The position numbers and the translations under genes are program-made. Positions 50,581 to 60,603 of a stretch of 64,000 nt of DNA are shown in pieces. Under the pieces are notes generated by a model. That model was given only the letters and a program-made list of their open reading frames with translations, was not told the DNA's origin and did no database searches. This DNA comes from Atrina japonica (lineage: Eukaryota > Mollusca > Bivalvia > Pterioida > Pinnidae), in NCBI GenBank assembly GCA_030159075.1, contig BROG01000112.1, positions 1,263,501-1,327,500 of the forward strand, in the 5' to 3' direction. Position 1 is the stretch's first letter. The number at the start of each line of letters is the position of its first letter.

Positions 50581-50940
50581 GGCAAGCAATTTAGCCATAA
50601 ATTTACATGAATTATGTAAATTTTATCGACAACTTTGAAATAACTACTTCCTGCCCTGGTACATTCGATTGTAACATGTTCTGAGACTGTGCCGAAACAG
50701 TACTCTAGCGGTAAATCGAGCACACCCTTTATATCACCCGTTCATCTAGGGTAAATTTAAGAATTCAAATTAAAAAAAATTTTTTTTCATTTTCGTCGTT
50801 TAGGAGTAGTTTTTTAATGAAAATGTCAAAAATTACAATAACGTCCAGAAAATTACAATAAAGTCCCCGTAATGTGACTTTAACAGTATGGCTAAAAATA
50901 AAGCATTGAGTTTTTTCGTTCACTGTTTTCATTTCAATCA
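50581..50940. other. Non-coding spacer
   Basis: AT-rich, no gene. ACGTCCAGAAAATTACAATA contains an AAAATTACAATAA phrase that is repeated directly after it. Confidence 0.3.
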
Positions 50941-51180
50941 GGACCCTCTGAGGCCAAGTGGTGAGATCAACACATTTTAAATCAAGAAGTCTTTCAACTC
51001 TAGACAGTATGGATTTGAGTCCCAATGATTACCTGAGGAAGTTTGCCAGTTTACTTGCAGATGATAATTACCTGGGTACATTGTAAACAGGTTTTCTCCC
51101 CTACCATTGAAGACTTGACTGCCTATGATTAACTGAAAAATAGTTGAGGGAAGTGTAAAACAATCAAACACACAAACAAT
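50941..51180 (+). mobile_element. S2 SINE, diverged copy
   Basis: GGACCCTCTGAGGCCAAGTG at the head and GGGTACATTGTAAACAGGTT, TTCTCCCCTACCATTGAAG in the body follow the S2 layout. GTTTGCCAGTTTACTTGCAG is shared with 49658. Confidence 0.55.
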
Positions 51181-51293
51181 TCTGCCATCTTGTAACTTGT
51201 ATTCTTGCATGCATCGTCCACTGGATATTTTATATATTGTGTACCACCTATGTTACATCCAATCAAATATATCCTTTACTTATAGGGATATGA

Positions 51294-51559
51294 GCTGGCC
51301 TGGCTCAGTTGGTAACACGCTTGACTCTTAATCGTGAGTTTGAGTCCAGCCAGCGGCAGGTTGGTTTCCTGCCCTTTGGATGAGACAGTAAAAACCATTA
51401 TCCCGTGTCACAGTAGGTGTCGGCAGATTAAAGAACCCTCACTGCTCAATGGCCGTAAGTGCCGAGCATAGGACAAAATTTGAAGCCCTTCAACGGCGTT
51501 TGGTTACGTCTCCATTTGAGTGAAATATTCTTGAGTGGGACGTTAAAAAACAAACAAAC
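51294..51559 (+). mobile_element. tRNA-derived SINE (family S1), full-length copy
   Basis: The head GCTGGCCTGGCTCAGTTGGT, the B-box relic GTGAGTTTGAGTCCAGCC, the body GTAAGTGCCGAGCATAGGAC and the tail TGGGACGTTAAAAAACAAAC. Similar flanks TATAGGGATATGA and TATTAGGATATATGA are a worn target duplication. Confidence 0.85.
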
Positions 51560-51799
51560 TATTAGGATATATGAAATCAAAGTACACATGTACTGAAAGT
51601 AGTAGTACAGAGGAGGCCTAATGGCTAAAACTTGGCCAATGTTTCACAAACTTTTAAATTGGTAATTGGTATTCAGTGATTTCTGTATGACTTTTTGTAT
51701 GATAAACATTCCAATACAATGACAGAAAATGGGCCTAATTAGGTCAGGTCTTTTTTAGCTCACCTGGCATTGATGGGCATTATAGGATTTTTGCTGTTT

Positions 51800-51878
51800 G
51801 CCCTTCACCGGCATTTGGTTATCTTTCCATATGAGTGAAAGATTCTTGAGTGGGACGTTAAACAACAATAAACAAACT
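51800..51878 (+). mobile_element. S1 SINE, 3' fragment
   Basis: GCCCTTCACCGGCATTTGGT through GAGTGGGACGTTAAACAACA matches the last 80 bases of S1. The 5' part is absent. Confidence 0.75.
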
Positions 51879-52146
51879 GGACAACCACAAACTTCATGAA
51901 GATCTAGAAGTGGGATCAGGTGTCATTGTGAAGTAAGAATCCCCTGTTGCCTGATAACCTATGATTAATATCAAGAACCTATAGGAAGCAATAGTGAGGA
52001 ACATGATCTACAAAATCACTGAATGTTCCAATAAACATCTTGGTTATAACTGTCACTGGTATGTAAATTGGAATGCTCAGATGTTGGCTAATATGAGTAG
52101 GCAGTTTGAACAGGTAAAGTATGTGCAGGCTTTCTGAACATGCATG
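51879..52146. other. Non-coding spacer
   Basis: No gene or repeat seen. Confidence 0.3.
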
Positions 52147-52598
52147 TACAGAGACATGGAAAAATATTCGGACACTTTCGGTATCTTATTTTACTAAATA
52201 TTTCATATAAAACCACATTTTTAACTAGATTTCGCATTTCAATAGAATTTAAACAAAGAATATTTCTAAGTGTAATTTTCTAATTTATTACTGCAATGAT
52301 TTGAAAATATAAAGAGAAAATAAACATTATGATGCTACAAATTTACTTACCCATATAGGGAGTTTTCATCACAAAAATTATCTTTTCTGTTTAAATGAAT
52401 AAATCTTTAAATTTCAAATTCAGAAAATTAAAAATAACAAAACAATAATGAAAATGTTTTTAATTCTGTTTTTAGCAGTGAAAATTCCATTGGAATGAAA
52501 AAAGATATAGTTTTACAATATTTTTTTGAAAAATATAGTTTGATATGAAATATATAGTAAAATAATGGTGTCTGGATACTTTTTTGCACGCCTCTGTA
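52147..52598. mobile_element. Tc1/mariner-type MITE, 448 bp, TA target site
   Basis: TA, then CAGAGACATGGAAAAATATT, CGGACAC at the left. The reverse complement of the right end reads CAGAGGCGTGCAAAAAAGTA, TCCAGACAC, and TA follows. The ends are inverted over about 28 bp. AT-rich non-coding interior related to 53530-53987. Confidence 0.8.
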
Positions 52599-52914
52599 GT
52601 TTCCACAGGTTATTTGATACCTCACATAAATTATTGTCAGATATTTTGAATGATAAGATGGAAAATGTGTATCCTGGACATCCTTAAAGATTGATACTTT
52701 GGTATCTGAAATTTTTTATATTCCTAGATAATTCTAAGTAAATTTTTGTATTGTTTTGTTTGATTTTTTGTGTTTTGTTGCGTTAATTTTCCCCCAATAT
52801 CAATGAAACACTAATTTTGTTTGCAAATCAAATAATGAATTGATAATTACTAAACTGAATACATACCTTTACTATAAATAGAAATGTAAAAATAAAAAAA
52901 CCCAAAAATATTAG
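52599..52914. other. Spacer 3' of the tRNA gene
   Basis: AT-rich, no gene. The tRNA terminator T runs lie at its right end. Confidence 0.35.
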
Positions 52915-52988
52915 TGGCCAGTGTGGGGGTCGAACCCACGACATTCGCGTTATTAGCACGACGCTCTAACCAACTGAGCTAACCGGCC
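52915..52988 (-). tRNA. tRNA-Ile, anticodon AAT
   Basis: The 74 nt fold into a complete cloverleaf. The acceptor stem GGCCGGT pairs with ACTGGCC (one G-T pair) with discriminator A; the D arm GCTC/GAGC; the anticodon arm TCGTG/CGCGA with loop CTAATAA; the T arm GTGGG/CCCAC with loop TTCGACC. Anticodon AAT decodes isoleucine. The A box TAGCTCAGTTGG and B box GGTTCGACCCC are intact, there is no intron, and minus-strand T runs (TTTTTGGGTTTTTTT) follow a few bases downstream as a Pol III terminator. It is intact and likely functional, unlike the degenerate SINE heads nearby. Confidence 0.97.
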
Positions 52989-53529
52989 TTCATACCTAAC
53001 AGGAGATCATAGTAAGATATATACATAGCTTCAACAACGCTGATTATTTTTAGTCACGTGATTACATTACCGTACAAATTCAAATTCCAACACTCTTCAG
53101 TTTTTAACTGACCCTTTACCTTTTTTCATAGCATGTATTGTAACCAGAATGACTCAGTCATAATATTTCGTTCACCATGATCACTTCATTTATACTCGAA
53201 AGAAAGAAAACCTGAAACGGAGATGGTTTGGATATCGTTGGGTATGGAAGGCTGTTTGGATCACAAACATACTTACATAGTGAACTATACAAATGCCGTT
53301 TGAGTCACAGACGCGATGAACAAGTTTACAAAAGACCACTTACATGCAAAAATATATACCAGTTTCACCCACTTTAATACCAAAGTTAATGGACATTATA
53401 TTTTTTTACTATCAATTTTATATAAAACCACATATAACATATATTGTGAAGCCATTTGATATCGCATTTGAATAAAATTTTCACCGTTAAACAAAGAATG
53501 TTTCCAAATTTCCTATTGCTTATATATCA
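52989..53529. other. Spacer with a partial MITE relic
   Basis: No gene. From about 53365 the words TATATAAAACCACAT, TGTGAAGCCAT and TTAAACAAAGAATGTTTCC repeat the start of the neighbouring element, so this is a partial or duplicated copy. Confidence 0.4.
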
Positions 53530-53987
53530 GCGATATATACCAAAAGTTAGGCCTAATTGACATTATATTACTATATATTTTATACAAAACGACATTTAAA
53601 AAAATATATTGTGAAGCCATATTGAATGAAATTTTCAACAATTAACAAAGAATGCTTCCAAGTTTCCCATTTCCTATTTGGATGTGATTTTCTAATTTAT
53701 AATGACAAAAATTTGACGATTTATACAAAAAGTTCAAATAAGATATCACAAATTTGCTTACACAAATAGGGAATTTAAATTGACAAATATTTTAGATTTC
53801 TATTTCTGGAAATAAAATAAAAATATACAATTAAATTGTATTCAGTTCTTTGTTTAACTTGAAAAGTCTATTGAGATGCGATAAGAATGGCTTCACAATA
53901 TTTTTCTGAAAAATTATGGTTTTATAAGAATTGTATACACATGTAGTAAAAGTGATAATGTCTATAAACTTTTGGCAAGTGGCTGTA
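53530..53987. mobile_element. Tc1/mariner-type MITE related to 52147
   Basis: Shares GATTTTCTAATTTATAATGA, CACAAATTTGCTTACACAAA and TAGGGAATTT with the element at 52147 (same order, diverged). The ends contain CCAAAAGTT...GACATTATA and TATAAACTTTTGG, partly inverted. Confidence 0.5.
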
Positions 53988-54389
53988 CATGCAAAAAGTC
54001 ACTTTATACATGATAAAACATATAGCCTACTTTTGCATGCAACTAGATTTACTGATTTATGAGGTGAAAGACATTTGTGTATGCAAAACCCACTTCATCT
54101 CGTTAATTCTGTTTGCAGGCAGAATGGAAATTTGCAAACAATAATAGATTAAAAGAAATATTTATTGATATTAGAAATTCCGATCGACTTTTTTTTTTAA
54201 ATATTAGAAAGTCCTTTTTTTAATATCAAGTAAAGAAAATATCTTCTAATGTTGGTTTAAACAAATTTGTTTCAATTTGTGGCATATGATATAAACAAAC
54301 AATTTTAAATATGTAAACTAGGATAGGAAAACAAGCACACTGCTTATATAAATTTGTATACAAACGTGCAATATATGACTTAGTCAGTC

Positions 54390-54445
54390 GGTATAATCGG
54401 CGATATTTAAAGCTAACAGTTAGCTTTATATATCGCTGGTATAAT
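54390..54445. repeat. Imperfect inverted repeat (hairpin), about 26-bp arms
   Basis: GGTATAATCGGCGATATTTA, AAGCTAAC faces GTTAGCTTTATATATCGCTG, GTATAATT. It lies at the centre of a region (54170-54560) whose two sides carry similar TTCTAATRTT and TTAATATTAAA words, possibly a worn palindromic MITE. Confidence 0.5.
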
Positions 54446-54776
54446 TATGTGTTCTTCTAATGTTTAGTAAAGAAATAATTTTCTAATATTAAGAAATATT
54501 TTTTGCAATATTAAAAACTACGACCCATTTTTTTAATATTAAAAATTCGATTTATTTTAACGTAAAAAATATGGAATAAATTCCCCAACGGATTTATTGC
54601 AGATTAGAATGTCGTAGTCTCTCAGACAAAAATCATATCATTCACACCATGCATATACTCAACGGTCAGAAAATACGAAATAAATGTATTACGGTTGTTA
54701 GAAAGTCGAAACACTGCTGTTACAATAAAATCTAATCCAACCAATTAGAATCCAGAAATCCCACTCAGTGGTGGCA

Positions 54777-54781
<5 letters not shown>
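54446..54781. other. Non-coding spacer
   Basis: AT-rich, no gene. Confidence 0.3.

Positions 54782-54857
<76 letters not shown>
54782..54857. repeat. (TA)n microsatellite, about 76 bp
   Basis: A pure TA run that directly abuts the left border of the LINE remnant. Confidence 0.97.
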
Positions 54858-54861
<4 letters not shown>

Positions 54862-56094
54862 TCGCTGGTGGTGGAAAACTATTAATTCTTTAGCCAATGC
54901 AAATTCATCTAGACACGTTATCTGACCCTTTAAATCATAATGATAATGTTTACGACAATGATCTTGACAAGGCAACATTATTCAATGATTATTTTTCTGA
55001 ACAAGCTAATATAAATGAGTTCTCCCGAGTACCCCCTCCCCACCCCCGGATAGGAACTTCATGACTGATATGCACATAACAAGAAGTGAAATTGAAGACA
55101 CCTTGCTTAACTTTAATACCAGTAAAGCTACAGGACCTGATCTGATCAACCCAAGATTACTAAAAGAAGCTGCTCATTTACTAAGTTATCCTCTATATAA
55201 AATTTTCAATCTTTCACTAAATACTTCAAAGTATCCAGAGATATGGAAAGAAGCAATTATTACTCCTATTCACAAAAAAAGGAAATAAGAATGAAATAAA
55301 AAAAGTATAGACCAATCTCCCTCATTAGCATAACCGGAAAAGTAACAGAAAATGCATACATAAGCACTTAAGTAAATATTTATTTGACAAATAGACTTGA
55401 GCCGGCCTGGCTCAGTCGGTAGCGCGCTCGACTCTGGATCGTGAGTTCGAGTCCCGCCGGCGACAGGTTGGTTTCCTGTCTTTCGGATGAGACAGTAAAA
55501 GCTGGAGGTCCCGTGTCACAGTAGGTGTTGGCACGTTAAAGAACCCTACTGCTCAATGGCCGTAAGTGCCGAGCATAGGCCAAACTTTGAAGCCCTTCAC
55601 CGGCATTTGGTGACGTCTCCATATGAGTGAAATATTCTCGAGTGGGACGTTAAACAACAATAAACAAACAAACAAACAAGACAATAGACTTATTTATAGA
55701 AACCAGTCTGGATTTATGTCAGGAGATTCTACGGTGAATCAACTTGTAGACTTTGCTAACGATATAGGTAAAGCCCTCGACCAGGGCAAGGAAGTAAGAG
55801 CTGTATTTTGTGATATAAGTAAAGCGTTTGACAGGGTGTGGCATCAGGGACTTTTACACGAATTTCATAATTTGGGAATTACTGGAAAAAAAACTTGTCC
55901 TGGATAATGGATTATTTGAATAACAGACGGCATAGGGTTGTAATTAATTCTAAAGCATCCGACTGGGCGTATATTAATGCCGGAGTCCCACAGGGCTCAC
56001 TGTTCGGGCCTTTATTATTTCTCGTCTTTATAAACGATATTGTTAACGATATCAATTGTAACATTAAGTTATTTGCTGATGATACTACCGCATC
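54858..56094 (+). pseudogene. LINE (non-LTR retrotransposon) reverse transcriptase remnant
   Basis: Plus-strand frames in order show the reverse transcriptase of a non-LTR element. First comes a region with NTSKATGPDLINPRLLKEA and PEIWKEAIITPIHKK at 55061-55288, then NQSGFMSGDSTVNQLVDF and VFCDISKAFDRVWHQGL at 55623-55907, then INAGVPQGSLFGPLLFLVF and the catalytic FADD motif at 55895-56113. The layout (SKATGPD, QSGF, KAFDRVWH, GVPQGS, FADD) is that of the Jockey/CR1 group, clade not resolved. It is dead: frameshifts near 54900, 55285 and 55890, a stop at 56113, no endonuclease domain, an internal SINE and a 3' end cut by a MITE. Confidence 0.92.
55399..55679 (+). mobile_element. tRNA-derived SINE (family S1) inserted in the LINE
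   Basis: The youngest-looking S1 copy. The head GCCGGCCTGGCTCAGTCGGT, AGCGCGCTCGACTCTGGATC, GTGAGTTCGAGTCCCGCC is a well-kept tRNA-like sequence with A and B boxes. The body follows, and the tail ends TAAACAAACAAACAAACAA. Target duplication GACAAATAGACTT (55386-55398) and GACAATAGACTT (55680-55691), one base different. The LINE frame resumes after it at NRLIYRNQSGF. Confidence 0.93.
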
Positions 56095-56251
56095 AGCGTC
56101 GGAAGCAAATTGAAAGTGGGGGGGGGGGGCTAAACCAACTTAAAACACATATACACACGCCAGAAATGTCAATTTTTAACACTAATGTCCATCTTTGCAA
56201 AAAAAGTGGGGGGGGGGGGGGGGCCCCCCCCCCCCCCCGGTTCCGACGCCT
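56095..56251. mobile_element. hAT-like MITE with GCGTCGGAA ends and poly-G/poly-C
   Basis: AGCGTCGGAAGCAAATTGAA at the left and GGTTCCGACGCCT at the right are inverted. Inside are a G run (56116-56127) and a G run followed directly by a C run (about 56208-56238), itself a perfect inverted repeat. It interrupts the LINE just after the FADD motif. Confidence 0.65.
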
Positions 56252-56877
56252 ATGTACCGTATATATAGTTGTTGAAAATCCTTTTGCTGCTAGCGAAATC
56301 TTTAATAATAATCAACAACCAAGGTTATCTATTTGTGTATCAAAGGAACATAAAGGAACATATACATAAGTACTTAAATGTGATTGTTTTCAAAACAAAA
56401 AACAAAACTTTATTCTCCTTACCAATGTACAAAGGTATTGAGAAATCATATATATAAATATTCACATAGAATTACATAGGTGTGTTTACAATATATACAT
56501 GTGTACAAAATATCATAAGCGATAATACAGAATTATTATGGAGGGATCAGAGAACGGTGTATAACGAATTTCACCCGTTATTTGTCCCTCCTATGAAACA
56601 CATGTACACACCGTGAACACACCTCACTCCTCCACTTTTCCAAATCCTTTTGACTGTAATTTGTGGGCAATTTGTGTATATAAGTTCTGTTTACAAATAA
56701 AGTTTAAACTAACGATCAGAGGTGCCACGAGGCAAAATGACCAAAATTGACAGTAATTTTCAACTTATGCATTATCTCTTTATAATTACAATAAACGAAG
56801 AACAGAAAAATTGAATATTTTGAAAGAAAAATAAAGAAAAAAAGTTAAAAATTATGTAAAAACATTTTTAAAAATTA
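56252..56877. other. Non-coding stretch
   Basis: AT-rich, no gene. I could not recognise the LINE continuing here. Confidence 0.35.
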
Positions 56878-56992
56878 TGGGACAAATTGAATTTGGGATA
56901 AATTGACCAAAATAAAAGTTGGGACAAATTGACCAAAAGTTGGACAAATCGGCAAAAAATTAGGACAAATTGGAAATGGGACAAATTGATCA
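56878..56992 (+). repeat. Degenerate tandem GGGACAAATTGACCAAAA repeat
   Basis: About six units of GGGACAAATTGACCAAAA-type sequence of roughly 18-22 bp with frequent changes. Confidence 0.75.
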
Positions 56993-57281
56993 CACCCCAA
57001 GTAAGCCTAGCTGACGGACACATTTATGATTTATGATAGATCTACATCACTTTCTAACCTTTTTTGTAATAAAACAATATTACAAACTTCATGCTTGTGA
57101 TTAGATCTAATTATATTAGTATTATTCTAATGAAATATATGTTTGATTTATTTATTCCAGTAGACTATAAGTTTTGTGGGAACTAGATCTAGGCCTACAT
57201 GATATACATAATACAGGATTAATAAAATGTACAAACAATATGTCTACTAAAAATACAATACAAACATTTAAAACGGCAATA

Positions 57282-57331
57282 ACTGTGTCTTTCCCTGATT
57301 TACAATTTTTTTAATTGCAAATCAGTGCATG
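57282..57331 (-). repeat. Short repeat A, LTR-head-like, outlying copy
   Basis: TGTCTTTCCCTGATTTACAA, then TTTTTTTAATTGCAAATCAG, TGCATGACT is identical to the sequence at 59157-59206, the start of the candidate LTR on the minus strand. TGATTTACAATT and AATTGCAAATCA inside it form a hairpin. Confidence 0.85.
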
Positions 57332-57420
57332 ACTCCTTTTGTTTTTCCTCTATACAGGATATTCTTTTTCCTTTGGCCTGAGGCGCTTCTTGTCCCAATT
57401 GTGGGTTACAAGGGAAAATG

Positions 57421-57493
57421 ACTGTAATTTGAAGAAAAATAAAGTTGTATTTAGGTTTTACGTCCGTTCGGTTTTATTGCTGATTCAAAAGTG
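57421..57493 (-). repeat. Short repeat B, LTR-tail-like, outlying copy
   Basis: CTGTAATTTGAAGAAAAATA, AAGTTGTATTTAGG, TTTTACGTCCGTTCGG...GATTCAAAAGTG is nearly identical to 58345-58418. On the minus strand it includes GCAATAAAACC, a poly(A)-signal-like hexamer. Confidence 0.85.
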
Positions 57494-58344
57494 TTTGGCT
57501 TGAAGCCATTACAATATATAAATGTTTTATAACTTAGATAATAATAACAATATTGCAAATACAAACATTTCCAAATTGAACACACACAAGTTAGAGTTCT
57601 AGTCAAATAAACAAACCAAAAAATAAATTATTATGTAATTAATTCTGCTGAATAAGTCCCTATTTAAAATCTAATTTCCTGAGAATATCACAGAGATTAC
57701 CACGCAAACCCACTTTTATTATTTCAACAAAACATATACAATCGACAAGGATCGGGTACGCTTAACTGTATACCGATATAAACAAAAGTTGTTCATACAC
57801 TAAATGTACGTCCTTTATCACTTTTGCTATTTACTTCTTAATAAAAGAATTATGAAAGTAAACTTAAGTATCTATATAATGAGATCAAGACGCTTACCCA
57901 GCATTTCAGACGTAATTAACACTCGCTATGCTTAACAATCGATGTTAATTTATAATTGTCTGCTAGATCCGCCAATATTTTATGCTACACGAGTTTCATT
58001 TCAGTAAACCACATACCGAACCCGATCCTGTTTAACTACATAAAACCTACTATTTATTTACAGAAGCTAACAAATGCAAAACGAATCAAAATTATATAAT
58101 TGAGACGAATTTCTATTTATCCTTTCTAATTCTAGGATTAATAATAAAAATATCTTTCAAAATATTTCCTTATTCTCAAATTAGTGATTCTGTACGAAAC
58201 TTCAATTCAATAGCTTAATTCAACTTTCAACTATAAAATGAGCAAAAAATTAAACTAAATCTAATTTGAAAATATCAAAGTTAACAAAAAGAAACTTAAA
58301 ACATGATAAAAAATAATATATACCCAAGGTACAAACATATCTAC
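57494..58344. other. Stretch between the two B repeats
   Basis: About 850 bp of AT-rich non-coding DNA. It may be the body of a second, diverged LTR that ends in the outlying B repeat. It shows no clear similarity to 58419-59156 by eye. Confidence 0.35.
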
Positions 58345-59206
58345 CTGTAATTTGAAGAAAAATAAAGTTGTATTTAGGTTTTACGTCCGTTCGGTTTTTA
58401 TTGCTGATTCAAAAGTGACCGACACACGGGGACGCATACCCTTATTCAAATTTGTCCGAATTACATAATTGACCAATCAAAATTGTTTCTTGATAGCGTC
58501 TCTTTTACTTTTTCTTTGTCTATGTAAAATATACAACTAGGAGGAAAGTATGTAGTATGGTCACATCTAGCTAATAGGTAATTGTTTACGCAATAATCGG
58601 AAATAGAGATTAACTTGATCTATGAAACTGGGCATGTTTATCCCCATGAATAAGCTCTAATGGGGTAAATATCACATCTAACAAAGGTCTGGTTGTCAAA
58701 CTTTTTCAACAAACAAGGTATTTTATTAGCTTGATTGCTTAAAAAACATGATAGGTAACAAAGACTTGAGACGGACCAATTTCTTGTAGATGTGACACAT
58801 AAAGGACTGCTCGTAAATAAATACTTACAGCTATAAATCGTAAAAGTAAACTTTGACAACTAATAATGCCACAGAAAAAAACTGAAAACGGCTATATTTG
58901 ACAATTTCCTTCTAAATAAATCCAGATTGTCTATAAAATACATTTATAAGTAAAATAAAATAACTACATATTTTATTGAATTATTTAAACAAAGTGTACT
59001 CAAAATGAAAATTATTTATTATAAAATTCAATAAATTAAAGCTTGATTGAAAACAAAGCTTTTCTCTTAAATATTTAAAGAAAATATATCATAAGTAATG
59101 ATCACTTTATCCAATTACTTGAAACTTTCTTGAAAACAAAGTTTTCCTCATGACAAATGTCTTTCCCTGATTTACAATTTTTTTAATTGCAAATCAGTGC
59201 ATGACT
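58345..59206 (-). mobile_element. Candidate 3' LTR of the Gypsy-type element, 862 bp
   Basis: On the minus strand it starts AGTCATGCACTGATTTGC directly after a polypurine tract and ends CTTCAAATTACAG. A poly(A)-type AATAAA (58397-58402 region) lies about 60 bases before the end, in the place expected of R. Termini of AGT...ACAG type rather than TG...CA recall insect errantiviruses. The matching 5' LTR would be beyond the window, so this stays a candidate. Confidence 0.55.
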
Positions 59207-59222
59207 AGTTTCCCCCCTTGCC
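59207..59222 (-). other. Polypurine tract of the Gypsy-type element
   Basis: The minus strand reads GGCAAGGGGGGAAACTA just before the candidate LTR, as expected for the primer site of plus-strand DNA synthesis. Confidence 0.6.
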
Positions 59223-59618
59223 ACGATAAGTTTGGTCCCCAAACCAAAAATTAAAAAAAAAATTAAGGGTTAGGAAAAAGAAATATATGCATATACTCAA
59301 TACAATTTATACAAAGGAAATTGAAAAACTGAGTTCATTGAATTATCATAATCACATGGATAAACCATTACAAAAAGCAATACACATTTATTCATTGGTA
59401 TGTAAAAATAGGGAGACACAAAAACATAACTTTGAAAAATTGTAGTTATACATCAAACAAACATATATACAATAATGTCAATATATTATACAAGTCCTGT
59501 TCATTTTTAATGCCTTTTTGCCCTGGCTATAGTGTAAAACATACTGAGTATTAGAACAGTGATATGAACTGTCAGGTAATCTGGTTAATCCATCAGCTCA
59601 TCAGAACCTTCTGAAGGA
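59223..59618 (-). other. Untranslated region between env and the LTR
   Basis: About 400 bp of AT-rich DNA downstream of the last env-like frame, no coding. Confidence 0.4.
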
Positions 59619-60479
59619 TTAACTACAGTGGTATAACCTTGATGAGTTACCATAATATGTGCACAAAAGGGTTGTTTTAAAAATTTTGACCACTTTTCTG
59701 TGTGTCATATGGTTTATATTTATTTCAGCAGGAATTTGAATACACTTCTTTGTTAGCCTGTCAATGACTTCAAATGGTGCCCAATCTGCTAATAGTTTGT
59801 GACTTGCCATGTTTGTGGCAGTCAATTTTCTAATGGTTGGGTGATGGAATTGATAGTAAGATGGGCATAAGGGTAAGGTTATTAAAGGAATGATAACACA
59901 ATTTCCTCCGGAAGTTAACTCTAGTTGTACTCTAGTTTCTTTAGATGGTTTTGATTTCCATAAACAGCAAATTACAATCATCAAAAGGAAAATTGTTATA
60001 AAAAGCATGATCATAACTGCATGAACCCACGAGAGTTCAGACATGAAAATAGTTTCTAATGATACTGGTGCACTCAACATTGGAGCTGTAGTGGGCTTCT
60101 CAAAAATAAAGGAAGGAAGTGGTTGTGAATGAGCATGAGTGACATTTTGTAATACTGATAAAGCAATTGCTAGTTTCTTTAATTTAATTGCTAGCAGAAC
60201 ACAAAAGAGAAGGGCAACTACAGTACCAGCCAAAGTACTAAAAATTATAATAGAATTTGTATCAGGCCATGATGTTGGTATATCTATTACCCCATCTACC
60301 AAAGGTTCGGATAGATGTTTAAATATAACTTCATCCTTTTTAGCAGCTTTGACCATTTTCTTGAGATTTAAATGATAATTGTGGTCATCTGCTAAGATAC
60401 TAGACATTGTATGATTATATATTTGGAATGATGGTACTTGTAATGTGAGTGGCTGTAAAAATGTTGTGTTACCCAACAT
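59619..60479 (-). pseudogene. env: env-like fragment, C-terminal part with membrane segments
   Basis: A 286-residue minus-strand frame. Two strongly hydrophobic stretches lie at residues 76-100 and 152-173, followed by basic residues (WKSKPSK), as in a membrane anchor with a cytoplasmic tail. Several NxT/NxS glycosylation sites (NTT, NHT, NVT) are present. It directly follows the env ectodomain-like frame on the same strand, from which it is cut by a shift near 60480-60604. Its likely role is the membrane-anchored end of an envelope-type glycoprotein; the call rests on layout, not on a conserved motif. The family's env usually has one anchor, so the second hydrophobic stretch is unusual. Confidence 0.6.
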
Positions 60480-60603
60480 GTCAGTAAGTTTCCTTTCATC
60501 AAAGAATTCTTGAAGTAAAGCAAGATTGAAGGGATGAAGAGTGGTTTAAATTTTGTTTTTTTTGCTGTAACAACCTCCTAACCTTGGAGGCAAGTATAAG
60601 GAG

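Noticed and set aside
55399..55470. tRNA gene at the head of the S1 SINE
   Set aside because: A and B boxes are present but the arms do not form a full cloverleaf, and the sequence continues into the SINE body seen in other copies.
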